Assembly: GCF_040703125.1 (NCBI RefSeq)
Contig: NZ_CP160035.1
Span: forward strand, 2,135,001 to 2,199,000
Length of the DNA stretch: 64,000 bases
Direction of reading: 5' to 3'
DNA from: Flavobacterium ovatum
GTDB taxonomy: Bacteria; Bacteroidota; Bacteroidia; Flavobacteriales; Flavobacteriaceae
Positions 57,132-64,000 of this stretch are shown here, piece after piece. Each line of letters starts with the position of its first letter. Positions within the stretch are counted from its first letter, which is position 1. Below the pieces are notes generated by a model. The model had not been told where the DNA came from and did no database searches. It was given only the letters and a program-made list of their open reading frames with translations. Position numbers and translations under genes: made by a program.

Positions 57132-58475
57132 CTATTTTTTCTTTTTCTTAGCTGCTCTAATTTTTAACATATTTCTATTTACAGAACCGTGTGTTTTCTT
57201 TTTAGTTTTTGAAGGTCCACCTAGGTTGACTTTGGTATTCTTTTTAGATTTATCGTGAAAAGCTCCATCACCGTCTGGTTTGTTCTTACGCACAAATTTG
57301 ATTGCTTGGCGCTCTTTCTCAGGTTCGATTAGTTTTGATGAGATTTCAACTTCTTCGGGGAAATCCTCAATGTCGAGTTCCATATTCATCAAGACTTCGA
57401 TTTCTACTTTAGATTCTTCTTCTCTAGGAGTAATAAAACTTATCGCAGTTCCTGTTTTATCTGCACGACCGGTACGACCGATACGGTGCATGTATAATTC
57501 GCCCGCATCTGGCATCTCAAAGTTGACAACATGGGTAATGTTCGAAATATCCAAACCTCTCGCCATAATATCTGTTGTAATCAATCCACGAAGATTTCCA
57601 GCTTGGAATTCGGCCATGGTAGTCAAACGATAGTTTTGAGATTTATTGGAGTGAATAACACCAAATTGTCCTTCAAAATCTTCTTCGATACGTTCAAAAA
57701 CCATATCGGATATTTTCTTGTTGTTCACAAAAACTAAAACTCTGCTCATGTCTTGATTGGTAGCCAATAAATGCTTTAGTAAATTAATTTTGGTATTGAA
57801 GTTGGGAACGTTATACGAAATCTGTGTGATGTTTTCCAATGGTGTTCCGGATGCCGAAAGGGTAACTTCTTCTGGGTAGTCAAAGTAATCGTTCAAAATA
57901 GCATCTACTTCATCGGTCATGGTTGCCGAGAACAAAATGTTTTGACGTTTCTTAGGCATCATTGCCAAAATAGCGGTTAGTTGTGTTCTAAACCCTAAAT
58001 TCAGCATTTCGTCAAACTCATCAATGACTAATTTTTGCATTTCTTCAAAACGGATCACATTGTCTAATGTTAAGTCCATTATTCTTCCAGGGGTTCCAAC
58101 CAAAATGTCGCAACCTGTATATACAGTAGTTTTTTGAGTATTGATGTTTACTCCTCCAAAGATACCGACAGTTCTAACGGACATGTATTTTGTTAATTTT
58201 TCTACTTCATCTACCACTTGAACTACAAGCTCACGAGTAGGGACAAGGATAACAATTTTTGGAGTATGCCCAGGTGTGAATTTATACAATTTTAATAATG
58301 GCAATAAATAAGCAAAGGTTTTACCCGTTCCTGTTTGTGCAATTCCCATCATATCACGGCCGGACATGATTACTGAAAATGACTTTTCCTGAATAGGAGT
58401 TGGAGTTACAAATCCCAAATCATCAATTGCTTTTTGTACTGATTTTGGAAGATTAAATTGCTCAAAAGTGCTCAT
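57132..58475 (-). CDS. DEAD-box RNA helicase
   Basis: This 447-residue protein has the Q motif region (TPTPIQEKSF), motif I AQTGTGKT (46-53), VPTRELV, TPGR, motif II DEFD (153-156) where most members have DEAD, SAT (motif III), RGLDI and HRIGRTGR (motif VI). The last 50 residues are very basic and end in KKKKK, a likely RNA-binding tail. It should remodel RNA, for example in ribosome assembly, at low temperature or during decay. DEFD keeps the two catalytic acids, so activity is expected. Confidence 0.92.
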   Translation of the reverse strand: MSTFEQFNLPKSVQKAIDDLGFVTPTPIQEKSFSVIMSGRDMMGIAQTGTGKTFAYLLPLLKLYKFTPGHTPKIVILVPTRELVVQVVDEVEKLTKYMSVRTVGIFGGVNINTQKTTVYTGCDILVGTPGRIMDLTLDNVIRFEEMQKLVIDEFDEMLNLGFRTQLTAILAMMPKKRQNILFSATMTDEVDAILNDYFDYPEEVTLSASGTPLENITQISYNVPNFNTKINLLKHLLATNQDMSRVLVFVNNKKISDMVFERIEEDFEGQFGVIHSNKSQNYRLTTMAEFQAGNLRGLITTDIMARGLDISNITHVVNFEMPDAGELYMHRIGRTGRADKTGTAISFITPREEESKVEIEVLMNMELDIEDFPEEVEISSKLIEPEKERQAIKFVRKNKPDGDGAFHDKSKKNTKVNLGGPSKTKKKTHGSVNRNMLKIRAAKKKKK

Positions 58476-58898
58476 AAAACGTATATTTTGTGCAAAGATA
58501 CACTAAAATAACTAGTTCGTTGATGTAGGCTGTTTCTAAAGGGGGTAAATAGGTAGAGAACCGTTTGTAAAAAGATAGGAAACACTAGTTGTTTTTTGCT
58601 ATGATGGAGAGTGATGATCACGTTTGTCTTTATAGCGAAATTTACGAATTACTACATTTTGGATTAAAATGATAAGCTGTTTTTTTATTTGTGTACTTTG
58701 CTATTTACTTTCAAACCGCCAGCCTTTACTATGACTGTTGTTTTCTTAATATGTCCGTATAAACCTATTTTTGTATAATGTGATTATATTTTCTTACTGG
58801 TATTATAAACACTAGCTTTTAGATATAAATTATTACTATAAATCAACAATTAAAGAATTAGACAGTATTAGAAATCAAAAAACAAATACTACCTTTGA
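58476..58898. other. Gene-free interval between divergent helicase and kinase genes
   Basis: These 423 bases contain no open frame that I recognise. They must hold the promoters of the helicase (minus) and the histidine kinase (plus). I found no clear TAnnTTTG element with a correctly spaced -33 box and no strong hairpin. Confidence 0.4.
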
Positions 58899-60146
58899 AT
58901 GTTATTCAAGACGATGAAAAAATATATATTTTCTAAAATTATACTTCTTACTAATCCAAAAGAAATTAATGCTAAAAAATTAATGCTAGCCAATGCAAAA
59001 TTGGCCTTGCAAATAGAGAAAGGTATTAAAAGAGCTAAAGAATTAGTTATTGTCGATAAAGAACTTGTTTTTCAAAATCAAGAAAAAGAAAATCGTGCAG
59101 CCGAATTGGTTATTGCCAATAAAGAGCTTGCTTTTCAAAATCAAGAAAAAGAAAATCGTGCAGCCGAATTGGTTATTGCCAATAAAGAGCTTGCTTTTCA
59201 AAATAAGGAAAAAGAAAATCGTGCGGCAGAATTAGTGATTGCGAATAAAGAGCTTGTTTTTCAAAATCAAGAAAAGGAAAACCGTGCTGCAGAATTATTG
59301 ATTGCAAATGCAGAACTAGTTTTTCAAAATCAAGAAAAGGAAAATCGAGCAGCAGAATTAGTGATTGCCAATAAGGAATTGGCTTTTCAAAATCAAGAAA
59401 AGGAAAAACGGGCAGCAGAATTGTTGAGAGCCAATAAAGAGCTAGAGGCATTTACTTACATCTCAAGCCATGATTTACAGGAACCATTAAGGAAAATACA
59501 AATTTTTTCTAGTAGAATCCTATTGGATGAATTTGTGAATTTATCTACCAAAGGAAAACATTCATTTGAACGCATACAAAATTCAGCTTCTTACATGCAA
59601 GCGCTTATTGATGACTTACTGGCATATTCACGTACTACAGTGTCCCAAAAAGCATTTGAAAAAAGAGATCTTAATAAAATAGTAAATGAGGCTACGGCTG
59701 CGTTAAAAGAAGAATTGCTTCAGAAAAATGGAACAGTAGAGATAAATGCTTTTTGTGAAGCCAACGTAATTCCTTTCCAGTTTCGCCAGTTATTACAAAG
59801 CCTTATTAGCAATTCGATTAAGTTTTGTAAAGCTGAAAAGTCCCCACATATAATTATTGAAAGTAATTTCATTTCACAAAAAGAGGCGCTCTCTTGTGGT
59901 TTACCTTTAGAAATGGATTATTGCCACATTAGTGTGAGCGATAATGGTATTGGGTTTGATCCAATTTATAAAGATAAAATTTTTGAAATTTTTCAACGTC
60001 TTGGTACTAAGGAAGCTTATAAAGGAACAGGAATTGGACTTACAATCGTGAAAAAAATTGTGGAAAACCACAATGGCGTTATCACTGCCATAGGTGAATT
60101 AGATAAAGGAACGGTTTTTAATATTTATATACCTAACCAACAATAG
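58899..60146 (+). CDS. Cytosolic histidine kinase with tandem 21-residue coiled-coil repeats
   Basis: This 415-residue kinase has no membrane helix and no PAS or other known sensor. Residues about 46-182 consist of six near-identical 21-residue units (consensus ANKELAFQNQEKENRAAELVI), three heptads each, forming a long coiled coil. The phosphorylated His is His191 in FTYISSHDLQEPLRKI. The ATPase domain has the N box SLISNSIKFCK, the G1 box DNGIGFDP and the G2 box GTGIGLTIVKKI. An ATG at 58914 is an alternative start. No response regulator is adjacent, so it is an orphan. Confidence 0.9.
   Translation: MLFKTMKKYIFSKIILLTNPKEINAKKLMLANAKLALQIEKGIKRAKELVIVDKELVFQNQEKENRAAELVIANKELAFQNQEKENRAAELVIANKELAFQNKEKENRAAELVIANKELVFQNQEKENRAAELLIANAELVFQNQEKENRAAELVIANKELAFQNQEKEKRAAELLRANKELEAFTYISSHDLQEPLRKIQIFSSRILLDEFVNLSTKGKHSFERIQNSASYMQALIDDLLAYSRTTVSQKAFEKRDLNKIVNEATAALKEELLQKNGTVEINAFCEANVIPFQFRQLLQSLISNSIKFCKAEKSPHIIIESNFISQKEALSCGLPLEMDYCHISVSDNGIGFDPIYKDKIFEIFQRLGTKEAYKGTGIGLTIVKKIVENHNGVITAIGELDKGTVFNIYIPNQQ
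59047..59439 (+). repeat. Tandem 63-bp repeats inside the histidine kinase gene
   Basis: About six units of 63 bases, each encoding the 21-residue coiled-coil block, lie head to tail. The first units are almost identical at DNA level and the later ones carry more silent and conservative changes. The period keeps the frame and the heptad register, so gain or loss of units would change only stalk length. Confidence 0.88.
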
Positions 60147-60208
60147 CAGTAAATGTGATTTCTAGTTGTCTTTTTTAATCTAAAATAGTACTAAGGATCA
60201 CAAAATTG

Positions 60209-60297
60209 CGTGAGGGATAGTCCCGAATTTTCGGGAGGAAACCCTTTTTTGGGACTTTTTTTGTCCCAAAAAAGATTGCAATGTATAGCCCGACCCG
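60209..60297. repeat. Structured intergenic repeat, copy b (TGAGGGAT...CCCGACCCG)
   Basis: It shares the left end GTGAGGGAT and right end TATAGCCCGACCCG with copy a at 51331, but the internal hairpin is different (CTTTTTTGGGAC / GTCCCAAAAAAG, 60244-60274). An extra small stem, TCCCGAATTTTCGGGA, lies within it. Constant ends with a variable stem suggest a structured RNA or a mobile repeat. Confidence 0.65.
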
Positions 60298-60298
60298 C

Positions 60299-60323
60299 TT
60301 TTTTTGGCGGGGAACGCCCAAAA
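60299..60323 (-). terminator. Terminator of the YaiO-like gene
   Basis: The stem TTTTTTGGCG / CGCCCAAAAAA around a short GGGAA-type loop lies directly before the minus-strand stop region at 60326. It has a T run when read on the minus strand. Confidence 0.7.
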
Positions 60324-60325
60324 AA

Positions 60326-61591
60326 TTATTTAAATCTCAAATCCCAAGAAACGGTAAAAGAGTAAATCCAGAAATAACTTCCTGGATCAAAACTGATTTC
60401 TTGATGGGTGATGTCAAACTGTGCGCCCCAAGCATTTCGGTTTTTGTTGGTAGTAAAATAATAGCCTAGATTGAATCGTTGTGACTGTAGGTTTACAATG
60501 GTGTTTTCGTTATTATCTACTTTGAATTGGTAAATCTCTGGGGAGAATCCCATGCTGACAGTTGTGGACCAATAATTGTCTGCATTGGAACGGTAACGAC
60601 GGTAATTTAGAGTTCCGGAAGTACTTAATCCTCCATCACCAGGCGTTAAATAAGGGCGCACTGACCAGTAATTATTTCCAGTGTACCAACCGAGGGAACC
60701 CGTATAAATGTTGGTTGTGGTTGTGTATTGCAAGCTTCTAAACCCTAAAGAAAGCTCTAGACTATGTGGTAAGGATTTGTACAATTCGGCACCATAGCGT
60801 ATGTCAGGAAACAAGAAAGAATCAGACACTCCAAAATTCATATAGGCGTACAATCCTTTGATGATCCTAGGGTATAAATCGACTTCAAATTGGGTTCCGT
60901 TTTCATTGAAACGTCTGTTGAAATTTACTTTGGCTATGACGCTTCCGTATTTGGTCAATCGACTTAATTTTAAGGTATGGTATTGCATGGGGTCAAAAAC
61001 ATCCGAATAAATGTCTACCGAAGATCTAAGACCGACGGTATTTTTTCGTAACGTTTGATTGAGACTTGCTTTGTATTCCTGAGCTTTGGTGTCGTTCGGA
61101 TTTTTTTCTAGAATTGCTTCAACAATTTCTAGGGCTTCGATTTGTTTGGTAGTATTTTCTAGTGCGCTGGCTTTTAATAATAAAATTTCGGCGTCGTCTG
61201 GGGAAACTTTTAAGGCGTTGTCAGCCATTGTAATCGCATCGTAATAGGAATTACTCCAAGATTCGTTTTTGATGGCTGCTACCCAGTTTTCGTGACTTTT
61301 TGCATCGTTTTTAATGACATAAGCAAATTCTTTTCGGGCTTTTTTATAATTACCATCCCACGCATAGGTAGTAGCTAAAAAAGTGCGGATATCGCTATAA
61401 TTAGGATACTTAGTCAAAATATTTACGAGTGTATCCTGTGCTTGCTTGCGCTGGTCATTGAACGCCAATTTTCTAGCAGTTTCAAATGAGGTATCTGGAT
61501 TTCCGTTATAAGGCTTCTTTTGTGCTTGCATTTGCAAGACAACAGCAAAAACCAATAATAGAGGAAGTTTTGTTATTTTTTTTAAAATCAT
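60326..61591 (-). CDS. YaiO-family outer-membrane beta-barrel protein with N-terminal TPRs
   Basis: This 421-residue protein has a signal peptide (LPLLLVFAVVLQMQAQ). TPR helices occupy about 30-165 (ARKLAFNDQRKQAQDTLVNI, YPNYSDIRTFLATTYAWDG). The C-terminal half of alternating beta strands ends in SWDLRFK and matches the YaiO barrel type. Its TPR block is clearly related to the C-terminal TPR block of the LtaS-like protein encoded 1 base upstream. It probably forms a pore or anchor in the outer membrane for a glycan or phosphoglycan handled by that partner. This is inference. Confidence 0.82.
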   Translation of the reverse strand: MILKKITKLPLLLVFAVVLQMQAQKKPYNGNPDTSFETARKLAFNDQRKQAQDTLVNILTKYPNYSDIRTFLATTYAWDGNYKKARKEFAYVIKNDAKSHENWVAAIKNESWSNSYYDAITMADNALKVSPDDAEILLLKASALENTTKQIEALEIVEAILEKNPNDTKAQEYKASLNQTLRKNTVGLRSSVDIYSDVFDPMQYHTLKLSRLTKYGSVIAKVNFNRRFNENGTQFEVDLYPRIIKGLYAYMNFGVSDSFLFPDIRYGAELYKSLPHSLELSLGFRSLQYTTTTNIYTGSLGWYTGNNYWSVRPYLTPGDGGLSTSGTLNYRRYRSNADNYWSTTVSMGFSPEIYQFKVDNNENTIVNLQSQRFNLGYYFTTNKNRNAWGAQFDITHQEISFDPGSYFWIYSFTVSWDLRFK

Positions 61592-61592
61592 T

Positions 61593-64000
61593 TTAGAACG
61601 TTTTTTTTATTTTGATGAATTCTTTGTTCCCAGGATGTTTTTTAATCACACTGTCAATAGTGGAATTGGCCATGGCAAGATTATTCAATCTTTTATAAGC
61701 TAGTGCTAATTTTGCTCCCAGTTCAGGGTTTTCGACTTTATTTTTTAAACCTTGTTTAGCTATTGAAATACCTTTTGTGTCCTCATTAGACCACCAATAC
61801 ATGTCCATTAAAGCCAGATAACTATCATTATAATATGGGGTTCTTTTAATAACTTCTAAAAGTTCTTTTTCGGCTTTAGGGTATTGTTTGTCCCAGGCCA
61901 ATGTGCGTCCTTTTAGAGTTCTTACATCAGCATAATTAGGGAATTCATTCAAGATGTAATTGCATAATAATCGGGCTTTGTCTCTTTCTTTATTGAAAGC
62001 AAAATCTCTAGCAAGAAAGAACGTTTGATCATACGTTAATCCTTTGGTTAATTGTTTAATAGTTGCTAAATCCTCCTTTGAAAATTGAAAAGCGGGTTTG
62101 GTGTAAATATTGATTGAATTGGGAATTATTTTGTTTTTTTGTGTCAAATACGCATTGAGTTTTTTGGCTTCCTTCAAGCTGTCTTTAATGGTTTTTAGCA
62201 TTTCGCTATCGTTCACTTTGGTGATTTCAAAATCTTCATCAATTTGGAATAAATTTCCGTCTGAATAGAGATAGTCTTTGTAAATCATTTCGTTGATGCT
62301 TCCTTTATTTTGCATAATAGGAATTTTGTGAATGTTGCGAAACTTTTGAACCGTATCCAAACCTGTACTCATCCATGCTGTTTGTTCCATTTTATTCATT
62401 TTATAATTGTTCATTAAAAATGAAATTAAACTTGGTGTAATATCCCAATGAGAAGAAACTGATTTAAACGTTTGTGGTTTTTTCAACAAAGGACTGTATA
62501 GGTACAATGGGACATGAAAACGGCATAACTTGTCTTTTTGAGCAATTGGAATCAAGCGGTGGTCACCCGTGATAACGAAAATGGTGTTTTTATATTCAGG
62601 TCTTTTGGCATAATCATTCATGAATTTTTTAATTGAATGATCAGTATATAACAAACACGCAAAAATATCTTTATAGGTTTCCACTTCTGATTTGGATACT
62701 TGTAATGTTTTATTGGTATTGAGGATGCTATCCACTTTTTTAAGATATTCCTTTTTGGCAGGGAAATCAAAAGGTTCGTGATTGGTCAAGGTCATAATAA
62801 TGTCCAATCGTGGTGATTTTTTTTCGTCCAATTCAGAAAGCATTTTTTTGAAAATTTCTTCATCAGGATACCCCCAAGTAAAGCCCCCTGAATTGGCTTT
62901 GGTTTTTTCGTAACCAGGACCAAATTTATTAATATCAATAACATTGTCGATGCCGTTGTATTCAAGAAAATTGATTTTTCGGTCAAAGCTAGATTCATCA
63001 CCACAATAAAAAGAAGTGTTGTACTCATTGGCTTTTAAAATACTTACTAAAGAAATATTAGAGGGCAATGGATTCATTTCTAAAAAACCTTTCTCTCCAT
63101 AAGGTAAAGAACCTAAGATAGATGGCAAAGCACCAAATGTACGGCCAGCATTACTCACGAAATTTTCCCAATAAAGTGATTTTGGAACCAAAGAGTCTAA
63201 GTAAGGAGTAAAACCTCTGTAAGCATTTTTACCAATAAATTCGGTTCCTAAACCTTCTACGATAATCATAACGATATTAGGTTTTTCTTCATTGATTTGA
63301 AAAAAAGGGGATAATACATCGGGAGTAGCATCAAAGGGTTGTACTAATGGATATTCTTTTTTGTAAAATAATTTATCTGCGTCAAACTCATTTTTATCTG
63401 TTTGATACCTGATAATGTCAGACGTGAAAAAAGCAAGTTTATTTTGATTTTTTGAATCAGAAAAATCAGAAATAAAAATTTTTAAACCTAACGTCAGTAG
63501 TACTAAACTACCCAAAGCTATGTAAGCCGTTTTGGTTAAAACGTATTTTGAAGTGTATTTATTAATTACCAGATATAGCAATGGAAACAGAATAAATGGA
63601 ACAAAATAAAGTATGGATAGCGATTCAGATGCAGTTACCGTTGTGAACATATCATCAATAGAATAGCCTAAAAAGTCAGCTCCAAGATTAACAAGTGTAG
63701 TCAAATGATATTTAGTCAATGCAAATTGTCCAATAATAATCAAACCAAATATCACTTTGATACTAACAATGTCCCAAGGTTTTTTTATATACCCTAATAG
63801 TAGGAACAAAGGGTAAATTAAGGCACTGATGATTAAAACTGTCCAGAAATCATTGAGCAATTTAAAAGAAAAAGCTGTAATAATATTTGAAAGTTCGATT
63901 CCGTTAGCCATTTTTGAAAAAATTTCAAAAAGACTAATGAGCCAGAAGGTAAGAATTAATGAAAGGCTTAAGTATAGATAAGATGAACTAGTTCTTAGTT
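61593..64000 (-). CDS. LtaS-like phosphotransferase (alkaline phosphatase superfamily) fused to TPRs, partial
   Basis: The frame stays open to the window edge, so the first visible Met (63911) is probably not the start. The codons upstream of it encode a further membrane helix (YLYLSLSLILTFWLISLFEI). Several more N-terminal helices follow. The periplasmic sulfatase/LtaS-type domain has NIVMIIVEGLGTEFIGK and the nucleophile Thr region NAGRTFGALPSILGS. FVITGDHRLIP supplies metal ligands. The C-terminal part carries TPRs (FPNYADVRTLKGRTLAWDKQ). Relatives move phosphoglycerol or phosphoethanolamine onto glycans. The YaiO-like gene starts 1 base after its stop. Confidence 0.85.
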   Translation of the reverse strand, partial: LRTSSSYLYLSLSLILTFWLISLFEIFSKMANGIELSNIITAFSFKLLNDFWTVLIISALIYPLFLLLGYIKKPWDIVSIKVIFGLIIIGQFALTKYHLTTLVNLGADFLGYSIDDMFTTVTASESLSILYFVPFILFPLLYLVINKYTSKYVLTKTAYIALGSLVLLTLGLKIFISDFSDSKNQNKLAFFTSDIIRYQTDKNEFDADKLFYKKEYPLVQPFDATPDVLSPFFQINEEKPNIVMIIVEGLGTEFIGKNAYRGFTPYLDSLVPKSLYWENFVSNAGRTFGALPSILGSLPYGEKGFLEMNPLPSNISLVSILKANEYNTSFYCGDESSFDRKINFLEYNGIDNVIDINKFGPGYEKTKANSGGFTWGYPDEEIFKKMLSELDEKKSPRLDIIMTLTNHEPFDFPAKKEYLKKVDSILNTNKTLQVSKSEVETYKDIFACLLYTDHSIKKFMNDYAKRPEYKNTIFVITGDHRLIPIAQKDKLCRFHVPLYLYSPLLKKPQTFKSVSSHWDITPSLISFLMNNYKMNKMEQTAWMSTGLDTVQKFRNIHKIPIMQNKGSINEMIYKDYLYSDGNLFQIDEDFEITKVNDSEMLKTIKDSLKEAKKLNAYLTQKNKIIPNSINIYTKPAFQFSKEDLATIKQLTKGLTYDQTFFLARDFAFNKERDKARLLCNYILNEFPNYADVRTLKGRTLAWDKQYPKAEKELLEVIKRTPYYNDSYLALMDMYWWSNEDTKGISIAKQGLKNKVENPELGAKLALAYKRLNNLAMANSTIDSVIKKHPGNKEFIKIKKTF

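Noticed and set aside
59047..59439. Regular 63-bp repeats as a CRISPR array
   Set aside because: There are no distinct spacers, and the repeats are contiguous and encode one continuous coiled coil in frame with the kinase.

Overview
The window looks like a chromosome segment of a marine or algae-associated Flavobacteriaceae bacterium (Flavobacterium-like). It is strongly AT-rich. It carries a SusC/SusD pair with an ECF sigma/FecR relay, an ISAon1-family transposase remnant, a BatA-type VWA protein, a YaiO-type outer-membrane protein, and signal peptides and start regions of the kind seen in Bacteroidota. This assignment rests on protein families, not on any database search.

Layout. (1) 1-609: remnant of an ISAon1-family transposase, cut by the window edge. 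(2) 859-5537, minus strand: a Wzc-like tyrosine autokinase, a Wza-like export lipoprotein, and further upstream a LytTR regulator whose receiver domain has lost its phospho-acceptor. (3) 5538-7045: about 1.5 kb without a recognisable gene, the leader of the next block. (4) 7046-33203, plus strand: an exopolysaccharide or capsule locus. It has gmd (frameshifted), a Wzx-like flippase, a Wzy-like polymerase, about ten glycosyltransferases, five intact hexapeptide or membrane O-acyltransferases plus further remnants, a GMC oxidoreductase with an aldo/keto reductase, a UDP-xylose synthase, a VanZ-like protein and, last, a WcaJ-type initiating phosphotransferase. One glycosyltransferase is tandemly duplicated and the second copy is broken. 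(5) 33.2-51.2 kb: a polysaccharide-utilisation locus in decay. Intact members are the ECF sigma factor, FecR anti-sigma, SusC, SusD, a GH2 enzyme and a sulfatase. Broken members are a GH3 C-terminal fragment, GH29 (nonsense), a sulfatase fragment, GH117 (nonsense plus deletion) and an IS200/IS605 transposase. Three copies of a SusD tail plus a hairpin terminator punctuate it. The enzyme set points to a sulfated red-algal galactan (porphyran or agar type). (6) 51.4-64 kb: housekeeping and envelope genes: esterase, small membrane protein, a dihydroorotase homologue lacking metal ligands, BatA-like VWA protein, lactonase-like beta-propeller, DEAD-box helicase, a cytosolic histidine kinase with a 21-residue repeated coiled coil, and a YaiO-like barrel protein paired with an LtaS-like phosphotransferase that runs off the window end.

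How it works together. WcaJ would load the first sugar-phosphate on undecaprenyl phosphate, the glycosyltransferases would extend the unit, and acyltransferases (and possibly the oxidoreductase pair) would decorate it. Wzx would flip it, Wzy would polymerise it, and the divergent Wza/Wzc pair would export it. Gmd and the UDP-xylose synthase supply precursors, but their usual partners (GDP-fucose synthase, UDP-glucose dehydrogenase) are not here. The neighbouring utilisation locus is a separate catabolic module. Its sensing and uptake core is intact while many of its enzymes are broken.

No tRNA, rRNA or CRISPR array was seen.
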